DNA of 64,000 nucleotides. Origin: Bacillota bacterium. GTDB taxonomy: Bacteria > Bacillota > SHA-98 > UBA4971. The notes below the pieces were generated by a model, which was not told the DNA's origin, made no database searches, and saw nothing but the letters and a program-made list of their open reading frames with translations. Shown here piece by piece: positions 19,637 through 27,946 of this stretch; position 1 is the stretch's first letter; every line of letters starts with the position of its first letter. The stretch is taken from the NCBI GenBank assembly GCA_012516125.1, contig JAAYXB010000090.1:90815-154814 (forward strand). The letters run 5' to 3'. The position numbers and the translations under genes are program-made.

Positions 19637-19690
19637 GTGCAGGGTTGCCGGTGTTGCACTCTCTCTTTGAGTCACCGGCAACCCAAGACC
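19637..19690. repeat. Core hairpin of the MITE-like family (copy R4) after uvrC
   Basis: GGGTTGCCGGTG and CACCGGCAACCC (exact complement) flank the TTGCACTCTCTCTTTGAGT loop also found in copy R1. No terminal repeats are present. It lies 60-115 bp downstream of the uvrC stop and could act as a transcript-end hairpin, although no T-run follows. Confidence 0.6.
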
Positions 19691-19802
19691 TCGGAAGACG
19701 AGAGGAAACTAATGACCTCATACTTAGACTAAACCTATAAGAGGAACGTGCCCTCCCCTGGTGTATACATTCTGTGCATAATCCTGTGGGAGGGTGAGTG
19801 GT

Positions 19803-20891
19803 GTGGTAACCATTTCCGTCATCAAGGCCGATACGGGAGGGTTTGTGGGGCACACCTCAGTTCACCCGGACATGCTCAGTCGGGCCGAGGAGATCCTCGC
19901 GCCACAGAAGGGGTCGCTCCTCATCGACTATCGGGTGGCACATGTTGGTGACGACATCGCGCTCATAATGACCCACACCCGCGAGCTCGAAAGCAAGGAC
20001 GTCCACCGCCTGGCCTGGGACGTCTTCCAGGGCACGACCGCCGTGGCGAAGGAGCTCAACCTCTACGGAGCAGGGCAGGACATCCTCGTGGACTCCTTCT
20101 CTGGAACCGTAAAGGGGCTCGGACCAGGCTGCGCAGAAATGTCCTTCGAAGAGAGGGCAAGCGAGCCTGTTATCGTCTTCCTCGCCGACAAGACCAGCCC
20201 CGGAGCGTGGAACCTGCCGATCTACCGCATGTTCGCCGACCCGTTCACCACGCCGGGGCTCGTCATAGACCCCAAGATGCACGGTGGATTCGTGTTCGAA
20301 GTGCTGGATCTCATGGAGAACCGGGTCGCCAGGTTCTCGTGCCCAGAGGACATGTATGACGCGCTTCTTTTCATCGGCGCGCCGTCCAGGTATGTCATAC
20401 GCCGCGTGCTTCCACGGGGAAGCGAAGAGCCGGCGTGCGCCACGTCCACCCAAAGGCTTAGCCTCATCGCCGGACGCTATGTGGGGAAGGACGACCCGGT
20501 CATGATCGTACGCTGCCAGAGCGGCCTCCCGGCGGTTGGCGAGGTCCTCGAACCTTTCGCCCGCCCGATGCTCGTCACCGGCTGGATGCGCGGGTCCCAC
20601 TACGGTCCGCTCATCCCCGTGTCCGTTGACGACGCGACTCCCAGCAGATTTGACGGGCCGCCCAGGGTCGTCGCCCTCGGGTTCCAGATCGCCTCCGGAA
20701 AGCTGATCGGCCCAAGGGATCTCTTCGCCGACCCGGCTTTCGACCCTGCCCGCCGCACGGCCCTCGAGCTTGCGGACACAATGCGCTCGCTGGGGCCTTT
20801 CGAGCCGCACAGGCTGCCGCTCGGCGAGATGGAGTACACGACCATGCCTGAGGTTCTCAAACGGGTCGAAAAGCGTTTCACCAAGGTATGA
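19803..20891 (+). CDS. fbp: Fructose-1,6-bisphosphate aldolase/phosphatase (type V FBPase)
   Basis: 362 aa from the GTG (VVTISVIKAD), 9 nt after GGGAGGG; an alternative GTG lies three codons earlier. It closely follows the archaeal bifunctional enzyme pattern: SVIKADTGGFVGH at the start, the metal-binding HVGDDIALIMTH, YGAGQDIL, the Schiff-base/phosphate region YVGKDDPVMIV containing the Tyr and Lys used for aldolase chemistry, GWMRGSHYGPL and RFDGPPR. It makes fructose-6-phosphate directly from triose phosphates in gluconeogenesis and is found in archaea and deep-branching thermophilic bacteria. It stands alone, with a good terminator ~130 bp downstream. Confidence 0.96.
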   Translation: MVTISVIKADTGGFVGHTSVHPDMLSRAEEILAPQKGSLLIDYRVAHVGDDIALIMTHTRELESKDVHRLAWDVFQGTTAVAKELNLYGAGQDILVDSFSGTVKGLGPGCAEMSFEERASEPVIVFLADKTSPGAWNLPIYRMFADPFTTPGLVIDPKMHGGFVFEVLDLMENRVARFSCPEDMYDALLFIGAPSRYVIRRVLPRGSEEPACATSTQRLSLIAGRYVGKDDPVMIVRCQSGLPAVGEVLEPFARPMLVTGWMRGSHYGPLIPVSVDDATPSRFDGPPRVVALGFQIASGKLIGPRDLFADPAFDPARRTALELADTMRSLGPFEPHRLPLGEMEYTTMPEVLKRVEKRFTKV

Positions 20892-21021
20892 GCATGAGCC
20901 AGGCCAGTGCGGGGCGAAAGGTGTCCGTAATCGTGTGGGGGACAAGAGGAGGGAGAGCAGGTATACCAAAGTCCACAGGGCACCACTTAAGCTCCACACG
21001 ATGCATTTCGAACGAGCTAAC

Positions 21022-21059
21022 AAGCCCTTGCTCTCATCTGCAGGTCGGAGCAAGGGCTT
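21022..21059 (+). terminator. Hairpin terminator between fbp and the convergent minJ-like gene
   Basis: AAGCCCTTGCTC (21022-21033) and its exact complement (21048-21059) form a 12-bp stem with a 14-nt loop. A TTGCTCATTTCCTT tail follows, moderately T-rich. It can serve fbp and possibly the opposing transcript. Confidence 0.6.
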
Positions 21060-21062
21060 TGC

Positions 21063-22352
21063 TCATTTCCTTCTGAGCCACCTTGCGAGAGGCCCTCCCA
21101 CCGCGGCCACGGGGATGCTGACGTGGGCCTCGTCACCCGGACCCGGCACCGGGATGATGCCGAGCCTATCCACCTCGCCCGAAATGGACTTCGTGAAGCG
21201 CACCGGCCTGCCGTCGCCAGGCCCGCCGCCGTGTCCGCCGTCGGCCGCACCGGCGTCTCGCTCAGCCTCTATGTAGAACCATGGAGGAGACCCGCTCATG
21301 GCGTCCAGAAGATCCGCCGTGCTCTTAACTGGCTGGCCGTTTACGGCGATGAGGATGTCCCCGCTACGAAGGCCCATCCGCGCCGCCGGGGAGCGCGGCA
21401 CCACATCGAGCACTTTCAGGCCGCGCGGGTCGGGCACATAGATCGCCTTCGACTTCGTTTCGGCGCGCCTGCCCGCCGCTATCACCATCTCGTGCCCCAA
21501 CGGCGAGAAAAGGGCGGCAAGCCAGCGCATCCAGGGGTAGACCGACGCGCCAAGCGCCAGCGCCAGCAGCACCACGCTGAACGCCATCAGGCTGCGCGCC
21601 GTCCGGGCGCTCCTCTCTTTCGGCGCCCTGGCGACGGCGAAATCGCCGTACCCAAGCGCTGCGGGCAGAGCAAACATGGCGAAAAGCAGCTCGCGCCCCT
21701 CGGGCACCGCTATGTTGGGCTTGATTAGGGGCCACCAGTCGGGCATGTTTATGAGTCCGCGGGCTATGCTCTCGATCTCGCTCAAGTGTGGCGTAAGCAG
21801 CATCATGCCCACGAGCGGTATCGGCCAAAACTTCTGCAGAAGAAAGCCACCGACGACGCTTCCGTCGCGCGTTTTCATGTACAACGGCAGCGCTCCCTGG
21901 TCCCCCGTGGTCCAGATGAGAAGGCTCTCTAAAAGGTGCAGCACGGCCACGAGGATCATGATCTCAGGTATGCCCACCTTCGGAACGCCGAAGACGAGGT
22001 TCGAGAGAGCGAGGAGCCCCCCGGCATACGAAAAGCACAGGAACCTGGGGTCGATGAGCATCAACACCAGGGCGACGGGCAGCAGGAACGCGACCCCCGC
22101 CCCTGTCACCGTGACGCCCACGAACACGAAGATGAGGCTTGCGACGAACCCCGCGGCAGCCCCGAGGAGAAGCGATGTGAGAACGAGGGAAGCAGGAGAC
22201 TCGATAGCCTGACCGAACACGCGCTGTTCTATCCTGGCTATGCGCGCGTACTGCATCGCCACCAGCACGACCACCATCCAGAAGGCGGGATGCAGAAGCA
22301 CCTGCGGGATCAACATGAGAATTGTCACGATCACCTTGCCGAAAGGAAACAT
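21063..22352 (-). CDS. Polytopic membrane protein with C-terminal PDZ domain (MinJ-like)
   Basis: 429 aa from MFPFGKV (AAGGAG 8 nt upstream). About seven to eight membrane helices occupy residues 1-285. A PDZ domain follows (KVLDVVPRSPAARMGLRSGDILIAVNGQPVKSTADLLDAM), then a short Gly-rich loop and a C-terminal extension. In B. subtilis the gene next to ctpB is minJ, encoding a PDZ membrane protein that links DivIVA to MinD and division site selection. The same topology and the ftsE-ftsX-ctpB neighbourhood support this assignment, although the sequence alone cannot prove orthology. Confidence 0.75.
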   Translation of the reverse strand: MFPFGKVIVTILMLIPQVLLHPAFWMVVVLVAMQYARIARIEQRVFGQAIESPASLVLTSLLLGAAAGFVASLIFVFVGVTVTGAGVAFLLPVALVLMLIDPRFLCFSYAGGLLALSNLVFGVPKVGIPEIMILVAVLHLLESLLIWTTGDQGALPLYMKTRDGSVVGGFLLQKFWPIPLVGMMLLTPHLSEIESIARGLINMPDWWPLIKPNIAVPEGRELLFAMFALPAALGYGDFAVARAPKERSARTARSLMAFSVVLLALALGASVYPWMRWLAALFSPLGHEMVIAAGRRAETKSKAIYVPDPRGLKVLDVVPRSPAARMGLRSGDILIAVNGQPVKSTADLLDAMSGSPPWFYIEAERDAGAADGGHGGGPGDGRPVRFTKSISGEVDRLGIIPVPGPGDEAHVSIPVAAVGGPLARWLRRK

Positions 22353-22436
22353 CCAGGCCACTCCTTGCCTGCGCGCAAATCGGACGCTTCAAGACCATTA
22401 TACGCCAGCCTGCAAGTCCTATTGCCCTGTATCGCC

Positions 22437-23807
22437 CTATGCCGCCTTGCGCCCCTGGATCTTGGCCTTGAGGATCTCGATAGCCCTGTCAAGCTGCACA
22501 TCGCGCGGAGCCTCCTGCGGCGACTCCTTCTGGGCATCCCCGGGCTTGGTCAGACCCACGACAACATCAGGCACTATGCCCTTCTTGTCGATGGAGTGGC
22601 CGCCTGCCGTGAGATACCTGGAAGTCGTGATGGAGACCGCGGCCCCGTCGGATAGCGGGTATATGGTCTGGACGAGCCCTTTGCCGAACGTCGTCACCCC
22701 GACGATAGTGGCGACCCTCATATCCTGAAGCGCCCCGGCCACGATCTCGGATGCGCTCGCGCTCGCTTCATTCACGAGCACCACCACCGGGACGGTGACC
22801 TTGGGTCCACGGCCCGAGTAATAGGTGACCCTGCGACCGTCCCTGCCGACCACGTGCACCACCGGCGCACCGGCCGGAAGGAACCTGCTTGCCACCTGGA
22901 TCGCAAGTGGAAACGAGCCGCCGGGGTTATATCGCAGGTCAAGGATAAGCCCCCGCATTTGTTGCCTGGCAAGAACGTCCAGCTCGCGGTTCAGGGCATC
23001 CATCGTATCGTCGCCAAAGAAGGACGAAATCTGCACGTAACCTATGCCGTCCTCCAGCATCTCCGAGACCACGTGAGGGACCCTTATGGTATCCCTGATG
23101 ATTTTCACCTCGAAGAAGCGTGTCTTGCCGTCTTCGTCGCGCTCGATGCCGAGCATAACCTCCGTGCCCTTCTTCCCCTTCATGAGGGATACAGCGTACT
23201 CAAGGGCCATATCTCTCGTGGACTTGCCGTCGATGAACTTTATCCTGTCCATGGACCGCAGGCCTGCCCGGTCCCCGGGCGTCCCCTTGAGCGGCGCCAC
23301 GATCGTAAGCTGCCCGTCGCGGATGCCCACAGTGATGCCTATTCCGTCGAACGTGCCCCTCATGTCGTCTTGCATCGTCTGATACTGGGCCGGATCCATA
23401 TAGCGCGTATAAGGATCATTCAGAACGGCAAGCATGTCGGCTATGCTGTGCTTCTCACCATAAGCCTCGAGCAGAGCACCCACGTCAACCTCCGAGACGT
23501 ACATGTTCTTGAGAAGGTTGATCACCTCGAGAGCAACAAGGTCGTCCCCTTCGGCCGGCCCCGCGGAACTTTCCGCCGGGCTCGCAGGCCGCGTCTGTGT
23601 CTGCGTTAGGGTCTGGGCTTGGGCTTGGGTTTGGGTTTGCGTTTGCGTTTGCGTTTGGGTTTGGGTTTGGGCGAAATTCCCTGCCGGAATGTCTACCAGG
23701 GGGCCGGCGCAGCCCGCCGGCGCGTGAAGCCACCCGCAAAGACCAAGCGCAGCGATGACCGCGAGCACAGCCAGCAAGCCGCATATTGCCCGCGCATATC
23801 TCCTCAT
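22437..23807 (-). CDS. ctpB: Carboxy-terminal processing serine protease with PDZ domain
   Basis: 456 aa. N-terminal membrane anchor or signal (GLLAVLAVIAALGLCGWL), then an alternating Gln-Thr/Ala tract (residues ~47-72) coded by a hexanucleotide repeat, then the S41 protease. It has a PDZ domain (GIGITVGIRDGQLTIVAPLKG...GLRSMDRI), the substrate-sheet LILDLRYNPGG, the catalytic Ser in NEASASASEIVAGAL and the catalytic Lys in TFGKGLVQ. S41 proteases cut extracytoplasmic or membrane substrates; in sporeformers CtpB activates sigma-K processing. The substrate here is unknown. It sits between the M23 hydrolase and the minJ-like gene. Confidence 0.95.
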   Translation of the reverse strand: MRRYARAICGLLAVLAVIAALGLCGWLHAPAGCAGPLVDIPAGNFAQTQTQTQTQTQTQTQAQAQTLTQTQTRPASPAESSAGPAEGDDLVALEVINLLKNMYVSEVDVGALLEAYGEKHSIADMLAVLNDPYTRYMDPAQYQTMQDDMRGTFDGIGITVGIRDGQLTIVAPLKGTPGDRAGLRSMDRIKFIDGKSTRDMALEYAVSLMKGKKGTEVMLGIERDEDGKTRFFEVKIIRDTIRVPHVVSEMLEDGIGYVQISSFFGDDTMDALNRELDVLARQQMRGLILDLRYNPGGSFPLAIQVASRFLPAGAPVVHVVGRDGRRVTYYSGRGPKVTVPVVVLVNEASASASEIVAGALQDMRVATIVGVTTFGKGLVQTIYPLSDGAAVSITTSRYLTAGGHSIDKKGIVPDVVVGLTKPGDAQKESPQEAPRDVQLDRAIEILKAKIQGRKAA

Positions 23808-23952
23808 AATACCTCACCAGTCTCCACGCGCCTTCGAGCAACCTCGCGTCAGCCGAAACGCTGACCGCTCCCGTTCAGCCCGTTCCGCTGACGAAACCGA
23901 CCGCCTTCCGCGAAGCCATTGAGGGCGCGCCGTGATTTGGAACTCGTCCTTG

Positions 23953-25155
23953 TTACTTCAGCCATTGCCAGGGGTTCACCGGGGTGCCGTTGTCCCGAAC
24001 CTCGAAGTGAACGTGCGGGCCCGTAGAGAGCCCAGTGCTGCCTGCTCTTGCTATCCTGTCCCCCTGAAGCACTGACTGGCCGCTCTTTACGAGGAGCGAT
24101 GAGTTGTGGCCGTAGAGAGTGGATAGCCCTCCGCCGTGGTCGATGATCACCGTGTACCCGTAACCGCTGATCCACCCGCTATATATCACAACACCGTCAG
24201 CCGCTGCAAGCACCAGGGTACCCGACGGCACGGCTATGTCTATGCCCGAGTGGAACCTGGCCTTCCCGAGTATTGGATGGAACCGCATCCCGAAATCCGA
24301 CGATACCCGCCCCTTCACCGGCATGATGAATTTCCCGCTCCACCTGGGCAGAGCCCTCCCGGCTTTCGCCTCGCGCGCCTGCAGCTCGCGGATGGCCCGT
24401 TCAAGCTCGCGGCTCATTTCCTCGAGCTCATCGAGGGCCTGCTCATATCGGGCTCGCTCCTTCTGGATCCTGGCCAGAATGGCCTCCCTCTCCCGCACCC
24501 TGGCCGCAAGCTCAGCTTCCTGGACCTTAACCTGGGCCTGTACGCGCGCCAGGTCGTCGCGCTCCTTCTGCAACTTCGCTTTTCTCTTGGCGACCTCGGC
24601 CATCTTGGCCTCGATCACCGCAACCTCTGCCCTGGCCTCATCGAGGCACTGGACGTCGTGCTTCGCAAGGATCTCGACGTACTCGAACCTGCTCACGAAG
24701 TCAGCGAAGTCAGTGGACGAGAACAGGACCTCGAGGTAGTCGGCGGGGCCCGACATGTACATGGCCCTGAGCCTTGCCCTCAGCAGGGAAAGCGTCCGGT
24801 CCAGGCGCTTTCTCGCCCCGGCAAGGTCGTCCTCGGCCGCTGCAAGGTCCCGCTCCGCTTGGGCGACAGCCTGGGCAAGACGCTTCGCCTGGCGCTCGAG
24901 CGAGGCCAGGTGCGTCCTGGTCCTTTCCAGCTCCATCTCGGCTTTCTCGATCTCTGCGAGAACGCCCTTCTCTTTCTGCTTGACGGTGAGAAGCTGCCGC
25001 CTGGCTTCCTGCATCTGGGCGTTTATGTCGCCGAGCTGGTTGCGTTTGCGGGACAGCTCGGAGGAAGGCTCTCCGGACACGAGAGGACACAGTGCGAAGA
25101 GGGCTGTCAGCAGGGCGGATATCAAGAGATGTGCCAGCCTTACCCGGGTTCTCAC
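23953..25155 (-). CDS. Coiled-coil M23 (LytM) peptidase, EnvC/PcsB-like partner of FtsEX
   Basis: 400 aa from GTG (VRTRVRLA), with GGAGGT 6 nt upstream; a long upstream extension of the reading frame runs through a repeat element. It has a signal peptide (LLISALLTALFALCPLVSG), a long coiled coil (residues ~35-260, EIEKAEMELERTRTHLASLERQ-like heptads), and a C-terminal LytM domain with the zinc ligands HSGIDIAV and HVHFEVRD. FtsEX uses ATP to activate such hydrolases at the division or elongation site. Gene order ftsE-ftsX-this gene supports the role. A 199-bp repeat element now separates it from ftsX. Confidence 0.93.
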   Translation of the reverse strand: MRTRVRLAHLLISALLTALFALCPLVSGEPSSELSRKRNQLGDINAQMQEARRQLLTVKQKEKGVLAEIEKAEMELERTRTHLASLERQAKRLAQAVAQAERDLAAAEDDLAGARKRLDRTLSLLRARLRAMYMSGPADYLEVLFSSTDFADFVSRFEYVEILAKHDVQCLDEARAEVAVIEAKMAEVAKRKAKLQKERDDLARVQAQVKVQEAELAARVREREAILARIQKERARYEQALDELEEMSRELERAIRELQAREAKAGRALPRWSGKFIMPVKGRVSSDFGMRFHPILGKARFHSGIDIAVPSGTLVLAAADGVVIYSGWISGYGYTVIIDHGGGLSTLYGHNSSLLVKSGQSVLQGDRIARAGSTGLSTGPHVHFEVRDNGTPVNPWQWLK

Positions 25156-25169
25156 CGCTGCACCTCCGA

Positions 25170-25368
25170 CTAAGTGAGGGTGCGTTAGTCCTTGTCCCTT
25201 TGCGAGTAGTTGGCGGGTTGCCGGTGTTGCACTCGGGGACGGCGCCCCAAGCGTGGCGCGCTTCGCCAAAATCCGGCCCGTCGGGCAAGTGGCCGGATTT
25301 TGACACCCCTCGCGCAAGCACCGGCAACTCCTCCCACAAGTGGGGAGCATTCCTGCACCCTGACCTAG
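25170..25368. mobile_element. Complete long MITE-like element (copy R5) between ftsX and the M23 gene
   Basis: 199 bp. The left terminus is CTAAGTGAGGGTGC and the right terminus is the complement of CTAGGTCAGGGTGC. Nested dyads are GTTGCCGGTG..CACCGGCAAC and, at the centre, AAAATCCGGCC..GGCCGGATTTT. The right-end TAG is the ftsX stop codon. The left end lies directly before the RBS of the M23 gene. Excising it at flanking TA dinucleotides leaves ftsX-TAG followed about 15 nt later by the M23 GTG, a normal operon junction. Confidence 0.8.
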
Positions 25369-26243
25369 ACCCGCAGGTATCTCTTTACGAAGACACCGCC
25401 GGCCACGGCCCCCATGAGAACTCCCATGAGGAGAAGCGCGACGCACAGGGCGGCCACCGGTTCGGGCGCGGTGATGACGGGGATGAACGGCGCCAGCCCG
25501 GTGATATACCGCACGGCGAGGTTATAGCCCGCAAACAGAAGGAGCCCAGATATAGCCGCGCCCACGAGTCCCAAGACCATCCCTTCCACGAGGAACGGCC
25601 ACCTTATGAACCAGTCCGTGGCGCCCACCAGCTTCATGACCTCTATCTCGCGGGCGCGTGAGATGACCGTGAGCCTGATGGTGTTCCCAACAATGAAGAC
25701 GACGGCCGCGACGAACAAGGCGGCGACCACCGCCCCTGCCACCCCCACCAGCCGCATCGTGGCAAGAAGCTTCTCCGTGAACCCCTGCCCGTAGTTGACG
25801 CCAAGCACTCCGGGGATCCGTGATATCCTCGCTGCCACCTGCGCGGTACGATCGGCATCCTCCACCCTCACGTCGAAGGCATCAGGGAGCGGGTTCTCCC
25901 CGACAACGTCCAGGATGCCGGCATGCTCGCCGAGCTGGCCCCGGAGTCTCCGCAATCCCTCATCCTTGCTCACGAACGTCACCTGCGCCACGCCGTCGGT
26001 CGCCTGAATCTGCGCCCTTATGGCCGCGACGCCCTCGGGTAACAAACCGTCCTCCAGGAACGCCCTGATCTCGATCCTGGCTTGCAGCAACTGGGAAACG
26101 TGGTTGAGGTTCATCAGGATGAGCGCAAGCGCTCCCAACACGAACAGGGAAGCAGCGATGGTCCCAAGGGATATGAGGCTGACGTTGCGCCTGGCTGAGC
26201 GCCAGCCCTCAGCCAGGAAGTACCATACCGTGGCCAGCCTCAC
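25365..26243 (-). CDS. ftsX: Cell division ABC transporter permease FtsX
   Basis: 292 aa with four membrane helices: one near the N terminus (SLISLGTIAASLFVLGALALI), a ~120-residue extracytoplasmic loop that binds the hydrolase partner, then three helices in the C-terminal half. The cytoplasmic motif SRAREIEVMKLVGATDWFIRWPFLVEG is the FtsX coupling loop. It overlaps the end of ftsE by 35 bp. FtsX relays FtsE ATPase cycles to the extracellular M23 hydrolase encoded next. The TAG stop lies within the terminus of a MITE-like element. Confidence 0.96.
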   Translation of the reverse strand: MRLATVWYFLAEGWRSARRNVSLISLGTIAASLFVLGALALILMNLNHVSQLLQARIEIRAFLEDGLLPEGVAAIRAQIQATDGVAQVTFVSKDEGLRRLRGQLGEHAGILDVVGENPLPDAFDVRVEDADRTAQVAARISRIPGVLGVNYGQGFTEKLLATMRLVGVAGAVVAALFVAAVVFIVGNTIRLTVISRAREIEVMKLVGATDWFIRWPFLVEGMVLGLVGAAISGLLLFAGYNLAVRYITGLAPFIPVITAPEPVAALCVALLLMGVLMGAVAGGVFVKRYLRV

Positions 26244-26925
26244 GCCTGTATGCTCCCCTCTCGTCGTCCCTTACGATCTTGCCGCCGTCCAGCTCAATGA
26301 CCCTGCGCATCATGCCGTTGACTATCGACCTATTGTGCGTCGCCATGATCACCGTGGTGCCTCTCTTATTGATCCGCAGGAGCAACTCCATGATGCCCCA
26401 CGACGTGTCGAGGTCCAGGTTGCCCGTGGGCTCGTCGGCCAAGAGAATGGTCGGGTCGCCCACGATGGCCCGGGCAATGGACACGCGCTGCTGCTCTCCG
26501 CCGGAGAGCTCGCCGGGATATGCGCGCGCTTTGCACGCAAGGCCGACAAGCTCGAGAGACTCCATCACGCGCGTGCGAACCTGCCGCGGGTTCGCCTCGG
26601 TTACGCGGAGCGCGAACGCCACGTTTTCATACGCCGTTTTGTTGGGGAGGAGCTTGTAGTCCTGAAAAATCATCCTTACAGCACGGCGAAGGTACGGGAC
26701 CTCCGAGGGCCTCATGCGGACGACGTTGCGGCCATCGACGATGACCTGGCCTTGCGTGGGGAGCACCTGCCTTGTAAGGAGGTTCATAAACGTGGTCTTC
26801 CCCGCCCCGCTGGGCCCCACCAGAAACACAAACTCGCCCTGCCTGATATACGTGTCGACGTTGAGGAGCCCGACGGCCCCGTTCGGGTACACTTTCGACA
26901 CGCTGTAGAGGCGAATCAACATCAT
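26209..26925 (-). CDS. ftsE: Cell division ATP-binding protein FtsE
   Basis: About 238 aa from MMLIRLY; upstream in-frame residues do not resemble the family, and GGGAAG precedes the ATG pair. ABC ATPase motifs: Walker A GPSGAGKTT, Q-loop IFQDYKLL, signature LSGGEQQRVSIARA, Walker B ILLADEPTGNLD, H-loop ATHN. The N-terminal IRLYSVSKVYPNG is typical of FtsE. It forms the FtsEX complex that gates peptidoglycan hydrolysis. First gene of the ftsEX-M23-ctpB-minJ-like cluster. Confidence 0.97.
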   Translation of the reverse strand: MMLIRLYSVSKVYPNGAVGLLNVDTYIRQGEFVFLVGPSGAGKTTFMNLLTRQVLPTQGQVIVDGRNVVRMRPSEVPYLRRAVRMIFQDYKLLPNKTAYENVAFALRVTEANPRQVRTRVMESLELVGLACKARAYPGELSGGEQQRVSIARAIVGDPTILLADEPTGNLDLDTSWGIMELLLRINKRGTTVIMATHNRSIVNGMMRRVIELDGGKIVRDDERGAYRREAGHGMVLPG

Positions 26926-27134
26926 CACTTCCCGGAGTTCCTGGAAAATCGAGTTTACTTGGTATACTTCGATAGCCCTCGGCAAAAACCTCCTCACTTC
27001 TCCAAGAAGTATCTTCCAGGCGGCTTCGAGACACAGTCGGGACGCCGTCTCCAGGGACCCATCATCTGGCATCCAGGTGCGAACCCAGAGATCGCTGCCC
27101 CTTCCCCCCCGGCGGGGCCCTTTCCCCCCGGCGG

Positions 27135-27190
27135 GGTGCCGGTGTTGTGCTCGCGAGGCGGCACCCCAAGCGTGGTGTCTCGACAGGACT
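27135..27190. repeat. Fragment of the long MITE-like element (copy R6)
   Basis: GGTGCCGGTGTTGTGCTCG..GGCACCCCAAGCGTGG matches the left-centre of copy R5. It is preceded by a duplicated CCCCCCGGCGGGG block (27105-27134) and followed by a CTTAGG that may be a relic terminus. It sits in the 293-bp gap between ftsE and the truncated binding protein. Confidence 0.4.
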
Positions 27191-27218
27191 TAGGTGTTTG
27201 CGATGCCTCGTCTGGGCG

Positions 27219-27773
27219 CTATCGGGCACCTGTCGCGATGTGCAACAGGAGTGCCCAGGCCTCTTTTGGGTGTTTCGTCTGGACGCTGATGGTGTAAACA
27301 GTGCCGCCGTCCTTGACAAGGCCGTATATCCCACCGTGGACGCGCATCCCGTCGAGCAAGCCGGGGGCAAGCTTCTCCTCGCCGCCGCTCTCCTTGATGA
27401 ACGGCTCGAGGTTCAGGAGCGCCCCCTTCTCCGCGTAGAACCCGTACCTCTCTCGCGGCAGATACATGATGTCAGGTGCGTCCTGGGCGGCGATGAGCAC
27501 GATGAGCTTTTGCTCGTAGGCCGTGATTCCGCCGGCGATCTGCATAGCCGGCGCAGCCTCGACTTCGACCTCGACGCCGGGGTTCGCAGCCTCGAAGGCT
27601 TTTGCGGCCTCCTCGACCCTCTGCTGCTCCTCGGGGTCTCCCCACATCGAAAGCCTCAACGTCACCTCGGCGCTCCTGGGCCTCCCGCATCCTGCTGCAG
27701 AAAGCACCAGCACCATGCAGGCCGCCGCAATAACGCAGGCCCGCCGGCCGGCCGTCGCCGTTATCCGCGACAT
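27219..27773 (-). pseudogene. Sugar-type ABC solute-binding lipoprotein with large internal deletion
   Basis: 184 aa from MSRITATAG (a longer reading starts at 27893). It has a lipoprotein signal with lipobox LSAAGC and a mature N terminus typical of family 1 binding proteins (VTLRLSMWGDPEEQQRVEEAAKAFEAANPGVEV, then QDAPDIMYLP and a YGFYAEKGALLNLEPFI hinge). At GGIYGLVKDGG it jumps directly to VYTISVQTKHPKEAWALLLHIA, a segment that normally lies ~150-200 residues later. The usual length is ~400 aa. Either an in-frame internal deletion made a remnant, or this is a minimal binding-domain variant. No cognate permeases are nearby. Confidence 0.6.
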
Positions 27774-27946
27774 CCTGCCCACCGCTGTCACCTCCCCTAA
27801 TCCAGCCCGCCTCTGCCCCGGCCGCGACCACACTTCGCCTTGCTCCTTCGCCTTGCTCCGACGCGCTCCGGCCCGACCGGTCGCACGTGACATCCAGGCG
27901 ATGCCCGGGGGTTCCCGGTCCGGAGGCTACCTGGTCGTGCCACGCT

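Noticed and set aside
25156..25446. N-terminal extension of the M23 hydrolase frame through the repeat element
   Set aside because: The extension is repeat-derived sequence, and a good RBS and signal peptide begin at 25155.
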